64,000 bases of DNA from Ignatzschineria larvae DSM 13226 (lineage in GTDB: Bacteria > Pseudomonadota > Gammaproteobacteria > Cardiobacteriales > Wohlfahrtiimonadaceae): contig NZ_CP150637.1 of assembly GCF_038500265.1 (NCBI RefSeq), forward strand, positions 1,451,501 to 1,515,500, given 5' to 3'. Below, one piece after another: positions 45,396 through 55,058 of the stretch. The stretch's first letter is position 1. Every line of letters begins with the position of its first letter. The notes under the pieces are model-generated. The model was not told the origin of the DNA. It searched no databases and saw nothing but the letters and a program-made list of their open reading frames with translations. The translations under genes were made by a program, and so were the position numbers.

Positions 45396-47141
45396 TTAAT
45401 TGTGATTATGTTTATTAATATCACGTTCAACACGTTTCATAATGAACGATTGTTGAAGAATCGTGAGTAAGTTATTGGTAATCCAGTAAAGAACGATACC
45501 TGCTGCAAACCACATAAACATAAAGGTAAAGACTACCGGTAACCATTTCATTACTTTCTGCTGCATCGGATCTGTCGGTGCAGGATTTAGACGTTGTTGG
45601 AAGAACATCGTAACACCCATAATCACAGGCAGGATAAAGTATGGGTCTCTTAATGAGAGATCTTTAATCCAGAGAATCCAAGGCGCTTGACGTAACTCAA
45701 CGCTCTCCATCAACATCCAGAATAGTGCAATAAAGACAGGGATCTGAATAATGATCGGCCAACAACCACCTAGAGGATTGATCTTCTCTTTACGATAGAG
45801 CTTCATCATCTCTTCAGATTGTTTCTGACGATTATCCCCATACTCCTCTTTAATCAAAGCAAGCTTCGGTGCCACTGCACGCATCTTCGCCATTGAGGTA
45901 TAACCTTTATTTGCAAAGTAGAAGAGTGCTAGCTTAACCGTTAAGGTTAGGAGAATAATTGACCAACCCCAGTTACCAATAAATGAATGGAAGAATTTCA
46001 AAATCCAGAGCATTAATTCAGAAATCGGACTAAACCAACCATAATCAAGCGTTAAATCTAAGTAATCTGCTGTCTCTTCTAGTTGCTCTTTAAGCTTTGG
46101 CCCCATAAAGTAACGACTTTCAAAGTTATAAGACTCACCGGGTTTGATAGTCACAGGATTCTTATTCATCATGCTGATGACATAAGTATTTTGCGAAATA
46201 TCTTTATAATCACCAATTTGGAAAGTTTGAATAATATTTTGCGTCTGCTTTGTCGCTTCTTTATCTTTACCTGCTACCGAAGCGGCTACGAAGTATTGCT
46301 GAATCATCGCAATCCAGCCCGCATCACCTTCAAAAGTTTTAGGATTATGACGGGTCACTTCTCGACCTTCTGAGTTAAATCCACGCTCAACAGTCGTCAT
46401 CTTCTCATAAGCAAGTTTTTCATACTTATAATCATTATGTGGCAATGAGAATACACTACCGTCAAAGCTTGAAGCACCTATTGCACTACCCTTAGGATTA
46501 TGCGGTTTTTTAGTTGCTATTTGACGATACTCACGACCTACCCAATCTTGACTTGAGCGGTTTTCCACTTGTTGTGAGAAGCCAATCGTATAATGATCAC
46601 GATTAAACTCATATACTTTTGTCACTGCTAAATTAGTTTCGGGATCAACGTAAGTAAGCGGCACAATAAGAGAATCATCCCCTTCAGCCATCTCATAATG
46701 GTCTGCACCTGAAGTAAAATAGCTATCCGTATGAAGCACTGAACCATTCTCACTCTCTGCAAGTAGACCTGTTTGGGCTACTTGGAATAATTTGGGTGAG
46801 TTATCAAGAATTTTAAAAGGAACATCTTGTGCTTCTAAACTTTCAGGGTATTTAAGAAGCCCAGCTTCAATGATATCCCCACCTTGTTTTGCAATTTTGA
46901 CTTCATAGAGATCTGTTACAACCGTAATGTAGTCGTCAAGATTTGCGACATGCTGCCCTTCAGAGTGCGATGAACCAAGTCTCGGTACAGCACTTGAACC
47001 ATCTGCTTGATTAGTTGTGACAACTTGTTCTGTTTCAACAACGGGTGTTGGATTCTTATAAGCATCCCATTTCGTGTAGAGAAAATAGATAATGCCAGCT
47101 AAAATCAATAAGAGAAAAAGACGCTGCTGATTATTCTGCAT
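45396..47141 (-). CDS. yidC: Membrane protein insertase YidC
   Basis: 581 residues in the two-part form of Gram-negative bacteria: an N-terminal helix (8-20), a large periplasmic beta-sandwich domain (about 55-340) and the conserved five-helix insertase core. The core includes GNWGWSIILLTLTVKLALFY, the hydrophilic groove Arg region, LGGCWPIIIQIPVFIALFWML and MQQKVMKWLPVVFTFMFMW (spans). It inserts and folds inner-membrane proteins alone or with SecYEG. It follows yidD by 42 bases. The tail is short and ends in His/Asn. Confidence 0.97.
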   Translation of the reverse strand: MQNNQQRLFLLLILAGIIYFLYTKWDAYKNPTPVVETEQVVTTNQADGSSAVPRLGSSHSEGQHVANLDDYITVVTDLYEVKIAKQGGDIIEAGLLKYPESLEAQDVPFKILDNSPKLFQVAQTGLLAESENGSVLHTDSYFTSGADHYEMAEGDDSLIVPLTYVDPETNLAVTKVYEFNRDHYTIGFSQQVENRSSQDWVGREYRQIATKKPHNPKGSAIGASSFDGSVFSLPHNDYKYEKLAYEKMTTVERGFNSEGREVTRHNPKTFEGDAGWIAMIQQYFVAASVAGKDKEATKQTQNIIQTFQIGDYKDISQNTYVISMMNKNPVTIKPGESYNFESRYFMGPKLKEQLEETADYLDLTLDYGWFSPISELMLWILKFFHSFIGNWGWSIILLTLTVKLALFYFANKGYTSMAKMRAVAPKLALIKEEYGDNRQKQSEEMMKLYRKEKINPLGGCWPIIIQIPVFIALFWMLMESVELRQAPWILWIKDLSLRDPYFILPVIMGVTMFFQQRLNPAPTDPMQQKVMKWLPVVFTFMFMWFAAGIVLYWITNNLLTILQQSFIMKRVERDINKHNHN

Positions 47142-47183
47142 AAATTGTTTCTTTAATTAACGTTAAACATGAATAGAGAAGAT

Positions 47184-47393
47184 CTAAGGTACAGGATCTT
47201 CTCCTCCTTTGCAAAGTGGCTGACAACGAACAAGGCGTTTGATTGTCAACCAGCTCCCCTTGATTGCACCATAGCGCGTAATGGCTTCTAGCGCATAAGT
47301 TGAGCATGTAGGTTCAAACCGACATTGATTCCCCACAAGCGGACTCAAAAAGAGTTTATAGCCTTTTATGAGCCAAATTAAGATGATTTGCAT
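47184..47393 (-). CDS. yidD: Membrane protein insertion efficiency factor YidD
   Basis: 69 residues. It has the standard YidD pattern: GYKLFLSPLVGNQCRFEPTCS (span of about 11-31), TYALEAITRYGAIKGS and CQPLCKGGEDPVP, with the conserved cysteines. It is a small membrane-associated helper of YidC, encoded between rnpA and yidC as usual, with 82 bases to rnpA. Confidence 0.95.
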   Translation of the reverse strand: MQIILIWLIKGYKLFLSPLVGNQCRFEPTCSTYALEAITRYGAIKGSWLTIKRLVRCQPLCKGGEDPVP

Positions 47394-47475
47394 ATTTTAC
47401 CCACTTAATTGATCTCTGTCCCACATTCTTAGATAACTTGAGTGGTTTAAGAATATCCATCCTCGCCCACTCTGA

Positions 47476-47886
47476 CTAATTTGCTCGATCTTGGGTCGCT
47501 TTTATAATCTGCCCCCAATGATGTGCGAGTGATTGATGTAAGCGCTTTGAGTCTTGAACATTTGTTGTTGCTCGGCTCATCACGACTATATCAAGTCCCA
47601 TCAACGCCTGTTGATGTAAGCGAAAAGATTCTCGAATAACGCGTTTTATAAGATTTCGATCCACCGCTCTTTTAAAGTTCTTTTTAGAAACAGCCAATCC
47701 TAATCTTGGAACCCCCAACGTTATATCCGATGATATTTCAATATGCTCTGATAATAGCTGTTTTCGAACTAAAATCAAGAAATCTCGATCTTTAAAAGAT
47801 TGATTTGAAGCAAAGACAATTTGATAATCCTTTGCGGTTAAAAGCCGCTTTGTTCGTTCAAATCGAAAACTATCCATTATCACCAT
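47476..47886 (-). CDS. rnpA: Ribonuclease P protein component
   Basis: 136 residues. RnpA binds the RNase P RNA and helps in 5' processing of tRNA precursors. The signature is the RNR-type helix KKNFKRAVDRNLIKRVIRESFRLHQ (about 74-98, given as a span), preceded by LGLAVSKK. The start may be ATG 47886 or ATG 47877 (MDSFRF); the second matches the typical RnpA beginning better. It follows rpmH with ~130 bases between. Confidence 0.95.
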   Translation of the reverse strand: MVIMDSFRFERTKRLLTAKDYQIVFASNQSFKDRDFLILVRKQLLSEHIEISSDITLGVPRLGLAVSKKNFKRAVDRNLIKRVIRESFRLHQQALMGLDIVVMSRATTNVQDSKRLHQSLAHHWGQIIKATQDRAN

Positions 47887-48013
47887 ACTTCATATCATTT
47901 ATATCCATAAAAACTTAAACAGTAGAACACTATTCAAACGGTAAAAATAAAAAAGCGCCTATTATTTAATCAATAACAAGCGCCTTGAATCTGTATATAG
48001 ACTCTATACTTTA

Positions 48014-48148
48014 TTATGCTGATAAACGCGCACGTCCACGAGCACGGCGACGGTTGATTACTTTACGACCGTTTTTAGTTGCCATACGTGCACGGAATCC
48101 ATGATTACGTTTTCTTTTGATTAAACTTGGTTGAAATGTACGTTTCAT
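48014..48148 (-). CDS. rpmH: 50S ribosomal protein L34
   Basis: 44 residues, [14 protein letters not shown] ... [18 protein letters not shown]: the full-length L34 pattern, with TAA at 48014-48016. Very basic, as expected for an rRNA-binding protein. It heads the rnpA-yidD-yidC-mnmE block. dnaA and dnaN, which often lie on the other side of rpmH, are absent; metK is there instead. Confidence 0.97.
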   Translation of the reverse strand: MKRTFQPSLIKRKRNHGFRARMATKNGRKVINRRRARGRARLSA

Positions 48149-48370
48149 GCTTAATTCCTTTAATTTTATATAAGTGACAACACTCGCAATTAAAAAGTTT
48201 TTAATGCGAGCATCAAATTCATACTAAGACAACGGATTATTCTAGCTTTTTCCATTTTAAAGTCAAGAATAATCGAATTGTCTACTGCTTTTAATTTGCT
48301 CAACTTGCTGTTATTTAGCGCTTTTAATCTAAAAGATTACTCAATAATAGCATCATCTAACTTAAATAAC

Positions 48371-49579
48371 TTAGAGCGGTAATCCTGCCTCTGCACGAAG
48401 AAGCTCTGCCTTATCCGTTTTCTCCCAACTAAATGCCGTCGCTTTCACCAATTGATCATTACTATCTTTATAAGTAATCTCATAAGGGTTGCGACCAAAA
48501 TGGCCATAGCTTGCGGTTGGTAGATAAATCGGATGTAGAAGATCAAGCATCTTCACAATCCCATAAGGACGAAGATCAAAATGCTTACGCACAAGTTCTT
48601 CTATTAATGCCTCAGGGACTTTATTCGTGCCAAATGTTGTGATAGAGATCGACGTTGGCTCCGCGACACCAATTGCATAGGATACTTGAATCTCACATTT
48701 ATCCGCAAGCCCTGCTGCTACGATATTTTTAGCAACATAACGACCTGCATAGGCGGCTGAACGGTCTACTTTAGAGGGATCTTTCCCAGAGAAGGCGCCA
48801 CCACCATGACGCGCCATACCCCCGTAAGTATCGACGATAATTTTACGCCCTGTTAAACCACAATCCCCCACAGGTCCACCAATAGTGAAACTTCCGGTTG
48901 GATTGATATGATACTTAGTTTCTTTAGTTAACCATTCTGCCGGCAATGTTTTCTTGATAATCAGCTCCATGACAGCCTCTTCAAGATCTTTCGCTTTCAC
49001 TTCCTCATCGTGCTGTGTTGATAAGACTACAGCATCAATGTGGGAAATAGAACCATCATTATTATAAGCCAATGTAACCTGACTCTTTGCATCTGGGCGA
49101 AGCCAGGACAACTGACGGCTTTTACGTGCTTCAGATTGGCACTCCATCAAACGATGTGCAAAAGTAATTGGCGCAGGCATTAACACGTCTGTTTCATTAG
49201 AAGCATAACCAAACATTAAGCCTTGATCACCGGCACCTTGTTCTTCAGGTAATTGTCGATCAACCCCTTGGGCAATCTCACTACTCTGTTTACCAATGAT
49301 GTTAAGAACACCACAGGTCTTACCATCAAATCCTACTTTTGAGGAATCATAACCAATATCAGTAATCACATGGCGGACTAAATCTTCTAAATCTACCCAC
49401 GCATTAGTACTAACTTCACCAGCAACAATGGCAACACCGGTTTTAACTAACGTTTCGCAAGCTACACGCGCATTTTTGTCTTGCTTGATAATTGCATCAA
49501 GAACGGCATCAGAAATCTGATCTGCAACCTTATCCGGATGTCCTTCAGAAACTGATTCAGAGGTAAATAAATTTGTCAT
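48371..49579 (-). CDS. metK: S-adenosylmethionine synthase
   Basis: 402 residues. It makes SAM from methionine and ATP. Motifs: [14 protein letters not shown] at the start with the ATP-binding His, the [12 protein letters not shown] loop (about 118-129), the P-loop-like [19 protein letters not shown], and the C-terminal PTASYGHFG. The cysteine of the active-site loop and KTG motif ([12 protein letters not shown]) are present. It is ~18 residues longer than E. coli MetK, with small insertions around LTKETK and the tail. It appears monocistronic; no SAM-riboswitch-like fold is visible upstream. Confidence 0.97.
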   Translation of the reverse strand: MTNLFTSESVSEGHPDKVADQISDAVLDAIIKQDKNARVACETLVKTGVAIVAGEVSTNAWVDLEDLVRHVITDIGYDSSKVGFDGKTCGVLNIIGKQSSEIAQGVDRQLPEEQGAGDQGLMFGYASNETDVLMPAPITFAHRLMECQSEARKSRQLSWLRPDAKSQVTLAYNNDGSISHIDAVVLSTQHDEEVKAKDLEEAVMELIIKKTLPAEWLTKETKYHINPTGSFTIGGPVGDCGLTGRKIIVDTYGGMARHGGGAFSGKDPSKVDRSAAYAGRYVAKNIVAAGLADKCEIQVSYAIGVAEPTSISITTFGTNKVPEALIEELVRKHFDLRPYGIVKMLDLLHPIYLPTASYGHFGRNPYEITYKDSNDQLVKATAFSWEKTDKAELLRAEAGLPL

Positions 49580-50162
49580 AACGTATTTTTCTTTCTAATA
49601 GTCAATGAAAATGATCGTTCACGAATATGAACTTGATACAATCCAAAATTTGATTGTATAACTCCATACGCTTAATTTGCTTTAAGATTTAAAGATTCTA
49701 CCATTTTATTGCATCACTTGTTGAATAAATATCCTAGAAATAGACTTAAGTACGCCCCTATCGAATAAAGAACCTGCAGTCTTATAGCTTCAAACCCATT
49801 GAAAATAGGCGACTTTCAACATAGAGTATTATAATTATATACACTATATATTATTTATATCTGCATATTAATAATATTAAATTTACATATATTTATATTG
49901 AATCATTTATTTGCTATTTTAAATATATTTATTATAGCTGCGAGTTACCTATTTATAATAAATTTGATTTAATAAAAAATGATTTTCATCAGCTATTGCG
50001 AGATTTTAAAAAACATAAAACAGTGCAAAACAACACTTGCAAGATGCCGGATAGAACGGCTTCCTTACTTATTACAACCGATGCGCCGGCATTTAAATAA
50101 TGCTTATTTTGAACCGACATTACTATACTACAAGCCCTCCATAAACAGTATTAAATCCTAAT
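49580..50162. other. Intergenic region between leuA and metK
   Basis: Long AT-rich gap. The part 49840-49980 is nearly pure A/T. The right part holds copy 3 of the dispersed repeat (50049-50119) and the leuA terminator. A 60-codon frame across the repeat (49979-50161) has no family features and I do not call it. Confidence 0.5.
50049..50119 (-). repeat. Dispersed repeat, copy 3 (inverted)
   Basis: On the minus strand this reads GTCGGTTCAAAATAAGC, then ATTTAAATGCCGGCGCATCGG, then GGAAGCCGTTCTATCC (spans), matching copies at 2603-2681 and 55922-56000. The stem is CGGTT with AGCCG (one G-T wobble). It is more diverged at its outer end. Confidence 0.7.
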
Positions 50163-50166
50163 AAAA

Positions 50167-50192
50167 AGGTCATTTCTCGAAAGAAATGACCT
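50167..50192 (-). terminator. Terminator of leuA
   Basis: AGGTCATTTCT, loop CGAA, AGAAATGACCT; on the minus strand the stem is followed by TTTTTAT. It ends leuA transcription 32 bases after the stop. Confidence 0.9.
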
Positions 50193-50223
50193 CAGTATAG
50201 TAACTATCCTGATTCTATAATCA

Positions 50224-51906
50224 TTACATGCTTAAAAAGCCTTGTGCAATTGCACGATTAATCGCAGAGACGACCGCTTTTAACGATGAGCGAGAAGTAT
50301 TCACATGAGTTGCAGCACCAAAGAGTGTTCTATTTTCAATCTGCAATTCTACATAAGAAACCGCTTCCGCTGTAGATCCTTGGCTTCTTGAATGTTCATT
50401 ATAATCCACAACGTCAACATTCCAACCAAAGATCTCATTAATACCATGGACAAATGCTGCGATAGGTCCATTACCTTTCGCATCTAAAGATTTTTCTCCA
50501 CCCGCTGTTTTCAATTTCAACTGCATATGCGTATTACCATCAGAATCTTCTTCGATATCGATCGGCATTAAGATCTCTATAGCCGGTGTTGCATTCAGGT
50601 ATTCTGATTCAAAGATGCTGTATAAACGCTCAGAAGTCAGTTCAACACCTTCTCTATCGGCAAAGAGCTGAGCAACCTTACTAAATTCAATCTGTAAACG
50701 ACGTGGTAATTCAATACCATGATCTTCTTCCAATAGATAAGCCACGCCCCCTTTCCCTGATTGACTGTTCACTCGAATAACTGCCTCATAAGAACGACCT
50801 AAGTCAAATGGATCAATCGGCAAGTAAGGAACACGCCAATATTGATCCGGGTTCTCTTTCATATCAGCAAGCCCTTTTCGAATTGCATCCTGATGAGAGC
50901 CCGAGAAAGCTGTAAAGACCAATTCACCTGCGTAGGGATGGCGAGGATGAACCGGAAGATCGGTACAATATTCCACTTCTCTGACAACGGTGTTAATCTT
51001 ACTAAAATCAAGCCCCGGATGAAGCCCTTGAGAATACATATTCAATGCTACAGTGACAAGATCCACATTTCCTGTACGCTCACCATGACCAAAAAGACAA
51101 CCCTCTACACGATCTGCGCCAGCCATTAATGCTAACTCTGTTGCCGCAACTGCACAACCTCTATCATTATGAACATGCGCACTAATCACAACAGAATCCC
51201 GGCAACTAATATGATCGCAGAACCATTCGACTTGATCGGCATATACATTAGGTGTAGAAACCTCTACCGTTGCAGGAAGATTCAAAATGAGTGGTTTTTG
51301 AGGCGTGGGTTTAAAGACTTCACAAACTGCTTCACAAACCTCTAAAGAGAAAGGAAGCTCCGCATCAGAGAAGATCTCAGGTGAGTACTCAAAAAACCAT
51401 TCAGTATCAGGGTACTTCAATGACTCTGCCTTAATCATCTCACCACCTTTTACAGCAAGCGCTTTAATTTCAGGCTTCTCCATCTTAAAGACTACTCGTC
51501 TAAAAGTCGGTGAAACCGCATTGTAATAATGAACAATGGCTTTTTTCGCACCTTTCAAGGATTCAAATGTCTTCGTAATCAGATCTTGTCTAGCTTGTGT
51601 TAAAACTTGAATCGTCACATCATCCGGAATACGCCCTTCTTCAATGAGCTTACGAACAAAATTAAATTCTGTTTCTGAAGCGGAAGGAAACCCTACTTCA
51701 ATCTCCTTAAAACCACACTCAATCAGAAGATCAAACATCCGAAGCTTCTTCTCCACATTCATCGGCTCAATGAGTGATTGATTGCCATCACGAAGGTCAG
51801 AACTCAACCAACGAGGAACTTTCGTAATCTCTTTATTAGGCCAGGTTCGATTTTGATAATTAGGAGCCTCAAATCGTTGATATTTAACTTCAGGATTAGT
51901 GATCAT
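50224..51906 (-). CDS. leuA: 2-isopropylmalate synthase, long (type 2) form
   Basis: 560 residues. First step of leucine synthesis: acetyl-CoA plus 2-oxoisovalerate. Seen: LSSDLRDGNQSLIEPM near the start with the metal-binding Asp, ISAHVHNDRGCAVAATELAL with the HxH metal ligands (about 245-265), GADRVEGCLFGHGERTGNVDL, and a C-terminal leucine-sensing domain with SRGSTAEA-like SRSQGSTAEAVSYVEL. The N-terminal YQRFEAPNYQNRTWPNKEI identifies the long type 2 family, also found in actinobacteria. No leader peptide rich in Leu codons is visible upstream. Confidence 0.95.
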   Translation of the reverse strand: MITNPEVKYQRFEAPNYQNRTWPNKEITKVPRWLSSDLRDGNQSLIEPMNVEKKLRMFDLLIECGFKEIEVGFPSASETEFNFVRKLIEEGRIPDDVTIQVLTQARQDLITKTFESLKGAKKAIVHYYNAVSPTFRRVVFKMEKPEIKALAVKGGEMIKAESLKYPDTEWFFEYSPEIFSDAELPFSLEVCEAVCEVFKPTPQKPLILNLPATVEVSTPNVYADQVEWFCDHISCRDSVVISAHVHNDRGCAVAATELALMAGADRVEGCLFGHGERTGNVDLVTVALNMYSQGLHPGLDFSKINTVVREVEYCTDLPVHPRHPYAGELVFTAFSGSHQDAIRKGLADMKENPDQYWRVPYLPIDPFDLGRSYEAVIRVNSQSGKGGVAYLLEEDHGIELPRRLQIEFSKVAQLFADREGVELTSERLYSIFESEYLNATPAIEILMPIDIEEDSDGNTHMQLKLKTAGGEKSLDAKGNGPIAAFVHGINEIFGWNVDVVDYNEHSRSQGSTAEAVSYVELQIENRTLFGAATHVNTSRSSLKAVVSAINRAIAQGFLSM

Positions 51907-52456
51907 TGTGTTATTTCCTCTTTAAACTCAGTGTTATTATCTTTTTTAAAATCTTTTTAAATCTTAATGAATATTTTATTTTAGCTGCTCGTAGTTACGG
52001 ATAAATCACTTCAAAATAACTTCATCTCATTTTTGGCTCAACTACTGTCTATTTTAAGCAATAAAATGTGAAATATTGTCATATGATGCCCGAGATTACA
52101 TAGTTTTTTGTGATTAATCTCATTTATATTCTGAAATAAAGTCGCAATGTATAGGTAAATACATGCCAACGTAATATTTTATATTGACGAATAACAACTT
52201 GAAAATAACCATAACTAATTATTTCAATTAAACGTCGGAATCGGCTAGCATCTAGTAAGAATAGGGAAATATATTGCATCACAACACCTAGTAAGACTTA
52301 AAATGTAAATTGTATTTAAACTGTATTAACGCTTAGATAATTGAACTGCTATTTACACGCTTTTAATGAACAAAAGCTAATTTACGCTGCAACCATTGCG
52401 GTTACAGCAGAATAAGTCGTAGTTGTAGTAAGGTGTTATTTTTCGTAGTCATAAAA
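51907..52456. other. Intergenic region upstream of leuA
   Basis: 550 bases without a gene. I looked on the minus strand for a leu leader peptide (run of Leu codons plus attenuator) and for T-box features and saw neither. CTTACTAG occurs twice on the minus strand (near 52254 and 52290). Confidence 0.4.
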
Positions 52457-52492
52457 AAACCTTAACCTGTTTTAATAGTTAGGTCAAGGTTT
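52457..52492 (-). terminator. Terminator of yggX
   Basis: AAACCTTAACCT and AGGTCAAGGTTT with a 12-base loop and one mismatch; the minus strand continues with a T run (A run at 52453-52459 as written). Confidence 0.8.
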
Positions 52493-52520
52493 TATTACTT
52501 TTTTCTAAATCACAAATTCA

Positions 52521-52787
52521 TTATTCCGGCTCAAATGCCTCTGGCACTTCTGCACCACTTCCGAAAAAGAAATCATGCATCTGTTGCTCTAAGAATTCTC
52601 GAGATTTAGGATCAAGCGGATTAATACGATATTCATTAATTAAGATAGTTTGTGCTCTAAGCCATTGTTGCCAAGCCTCGTTAGAGACATTCTCAAATAT
52701 TTGTTTACCTAATTCACCAGGATACATCTGTCTTGGCATACCATCTGCTTCTTTTTGCAATTTGACACAAAATACACGTCGAGTCAT
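52521..52787 (-). CDS. yggX: Probable Fe(2+)-trafficking protein YggX
   Basis: 88 residues. It matches YggX: TRRVFCVKLQKEADGM, PGELGKQIFENVSNEAWQQWL (about 23-43, given as a span), and NPLDPKSREFLEQQMHDFFFG. It protects Fe-S proteins from oxidative damage in enteric bacteria. In many genomes it is next to mutY; not here. It has its own terminator downstream. Confidence 0.95.
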   Translation of the reverse strand: MTRRVFCVKLQKEADGMPRQMYPGELGKQIFENVSNEAWQQWLRAQTILINEYRINPLDPKSREFLEQQMHDFFFGSGAEVPEAFEPE

Positions 52788-52945
52788 AAGAACTCCTTTT
52801 TAGTCATTGTATGATCATATAATTCTAAGAAAGATAGGATATCATAGACTGTCTAATTGCGGGGATTCTCAACAAAAAAATCAGTACCACAATGGTTTTT
52901 CTTCCATTACTACACTGCTTCTGCCAGAACTCAAAAATGTCATAA

Positions 52946-52978
52946 CAAAAAACGTATATCCCTTTCAGGAATATACGT
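52946..52978 (-). terminator. Terminator of prs
   Basis: ACGTATATCC at 52952-52961 pairs with GGAATATACGT at 52968-52978 (with G-T pairs). On the minus strand it is followed by TTTTTT. It ends the prs unit ~65 bases after the stop. Confidence 0.75.
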
Positions 52979-53044
52979 CTAGAATATTTTTGATCTCTAT
53001 TTATTAGAACTTGTCGTTAATCAACAAAACTCTAATATAAACAA

Positions 53045-54004
53045 CTATTCATGGGTAAAAAGGGTACTTACAGACTCTTCTTCATGAATGCGTTGAATTG
53101 TATTCGCGATAATATCAGAAATAGAAAGCACACGAATTTTTGCACAATTTCTAGCTTCTTCACGAAGAGGAATTGTATCTGTCACAATCATCTCATCTAA
53201 ACCTGAATTATCGATATTAGAGATTGCTTTACCTGAGAAGATCGGATGTGTACAGTAAGCTTTAACTGTTTTAGCTCCACGCTCTTTCAATACTTGAGCA
53301 GCTGCGCCTAAAGTCCCTGCCGTATCAACGATATCATCAACGATGATACAATCACGACCATTAACCTCGCCAATAATATTCATCACTTCAGATACATTCG
53401 GCGCAGGACGACGTTTATCGATAATCACTAAATCTGCGCCGGGAATCTGTTTTGCAACAGAACGCGCACGAAGTACACCCCCTACATCAGGAGAAACAAC
53501 CGTAATATTAGAAGCATCGTGCTTCATAATATCTGCTTGAATAACAGATGAAGCATAGATATTATCTACAGGAATTTCAAAGAAACCTTGAATTTGATCA
53601 GCGTGAAGATCGATTGTTAATACGCGGTCACAACCCACGCTTGTAATCATATTCGCCACAACTTTAGCAGAGATCGGTACGCGCGCTGAACGAGGACGAC
53701 GATCTTGACGCGAATAACCATAATAAGGAATGACCGCCGTAATACGACCTGCAGATGCTCTACGAAGCGCATCACACGCAACCAGAAGCTCCATTAAGTT
53801 ATCATTTGTTGGGAAACAGGTAGGCTGTACAAAGAAGACATCTTTCCCCCGTACATTTTCATTGATAGAGATCATTACTTCTCCATCTGAGAAGCGGCCA
53901 ACAGTCGCATCTCCTAATTCAAGCCCTAAATGTTTAACAATCTTCTTAGCTAACTCTGGATTGGCGTTTCCGGTAAACACCATCATCTGGTCTTTGCTGC
54001 TCAT
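53045..54004 (-). CDS. prs: Ribose-phosphate pyrophosphokinase
   Basis: 319 residues. Makes PRPP from ribose 5-phosphate and ATP for nucleotide, His and Trp synthesis. Motifs: GRFSDGEV, the flexible-loop/ATP region [39 protein letters not shown] (span) and the PRPP-binding DDIVDTAGT. It lies 125 bases downstream of a tRNA-Gln gene on the same strand, a neighbourhood (tRNA-prs opposite lolB-ispE) known from other gammaproteobacteria. Confidence 0.97.
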   Translation of the reverse strand: MSSKDQMMVFTGNANPELAKKIVKHLGLELGDATVGRFSDGEVMISINENVRGKDVFFVQPTCFPTNDNLMELLVACDALRRASAGRITAVIPYYGYSRQDRRPRSARVPISAKVVANMITSVGCDRVLTIDLHADQIQGFFEIPVDNIYASSVIQADIMKHDASNITVVSPDVGGVLRARSVAKQIPGADLVIIDKRRPAPNVSEVMNIIGEVNGRDCIIVDDIVDTAGTLGAAAQVLKERGAKTVKAYCTHPIFSGKAISNIDNSGLDEMIVTDTIPLREEARNCAKIRVLSISDIIANTIQRIHEEESVSTLFTHE

Positions 54005-54129
54005 TACAAAGAATCCTCTATTAAATAAAGTAAAGTGGGGGGATTAAAATAGAAAAAAGGTATTGCCACGAATTGTAATCTTTTCTTTGACATAATCAAC
54101 TCAATTACAGTGCAATACCTTTATAAATT

Positions 54130-54204
54130 TGGCTGGGCTACCAGGATTCGAACCTGGGGATGGCGGGATCAAAACCCGCTGCCTTACCGCTTGGCTATAG
54201 CCCA
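54130..54204 (-). tRNA. tRNA-Gln, anticodon TTG
   Basis: 75 bases with the CCA end encoded. Acceptor stem TGGGCTA with TAGCCCA, D-arm AGCCAAGCGGTAAGGC, anticodon stem-loop CGGGTTTTGATCCCG giving TTG, T-arm with GGTTCGAATCC. It closely matches E. coli tRNA-Gln(TTG). Confidence 0.95.
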
Positions 54205-54414
54205 TCTGAAGAACAACTATTATAGACATCTTTTATAATTTGTCTAGCGATTTTTTAGAAAGCATTGAGTTTTTTTTACTCACCTAGACTTCTGTCTATA
54301 ATCAATTTCAAAGTGTAGAATAAGCAACAGAATTTATACATTTATTATAAACTAGCAACTTATCCGTCTCTTAAAATAACGCAAACAATTCTATCAAATT
54401 TTGTAAAAAAAACT

Positions 54415-54969
54415 ATGAAACGACTAAAAATTATTCCTTTTTCACTTGCTCTACTGATATCAGCCTGTACTGTCCCTATCTACGAAACAATAGAAGATGC
54501 TGAAAGTTATAAAGTATTTGGTCGAACAGCCATAAAGCACCCCACTCAAAGTGGTCAGGTGAGCTTTGCGATTGAACAGGCTAAAAATGAAGCTATTAAT
54601 ATCATTATTCAAGGCCCTTTCGCACAAGGTCGCGTCGATATTGCCATTGATGATCAAGAAACCAGTATTACTATTGATGAAGAAACTTTCAAAGATAAAA
54701 ACCCTGATCGTCTTTTTGCGAACCTCACCGGCGTTGATTGGCCTGTATCAGGTTCTCAACAATGGATCAAAGGTAAGACAACTCACCCGGATACTAAGGT
54801 TGTATTCGACGATAAAGGTCTCCCTAAACAATTTAAAGAAGATGGCTGGACAGTTAGTTACCAGGAATGGATTGAGAAAAATGGTATGCAACTTCCCCTT
54901 AAAATGACTTTAACGCGCGGTAATGATATTCGTTTACGCTTCCTGATTGATAATTGGATTATCCATTAA
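54415..54969 (+). CDS. lolB: Outer-membrane lipoprotein receptor LolB
   Basis: 184 residues. Signal with lipobox LISAC (Cys at residue 18). The mature protein has the LolB beta-fold pattern: YKVFGRTAIKHPTQSGQVSF, FAQGRVDIAIDDQETSI, and a hydrophobic loop and Trp residues (GVDWPVSG, GWTVSYQEW). LolB accepts lipoproteins from LolA and inserts them in the outer membrane. It precedes ispE, the standard gammaproteobacterial order. The ribosome site is weak. Confidence 0.88.
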   Translation: MKRLKIIPFSLALLISACTVPIYETIEDAESYKVFGRTAIKHPTQSGQVSFAIEQAKNEAINIIIQGPFAQGRVDIAIDDQETSITIDEETFKDKNPDRLFANLTGVDWPVSGSQQWIKGKTTHPDTKVVFDDKGLPKQFKEDGWTVSYQEWIEKNGMQLPLKMTLTRGNDIRLRFLIDNWIIH

Positions 54970-55058
54970 ACAATGCATACTGTAATGCATATCTCTCATT
55001 ATCATATCGATAGCGACACAATCTAGAAAACTTGTTATAGAATTATAGGATCTCTACT

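Noticed and set aside
47940-47990. Hairpin terminator between rpmH and rnpA from the two GCGCC words
   Set aside because: AAGCGCCT occurs as a direct, not inverted, repeat, so no stem forms.
48149-48370. Replication origin next to rpmH
   Set aside because: No dnaA or dnaN nearby and no TTATCCACA-type boxes seen in the gap.
49979-50161. 60-codon frame between metK and leuA
   Set aside because: Runs through dispersed repeat copy 3, no ribosome site or family features.
51907-52456. Leucine leader peptide/attenuator or T-box upstream of leuA
   Set aside because: No run of Leu codons and no antiterminator pair on the minus strand; the one hairpin (52457-52492) is oriented as the yggX terminator.
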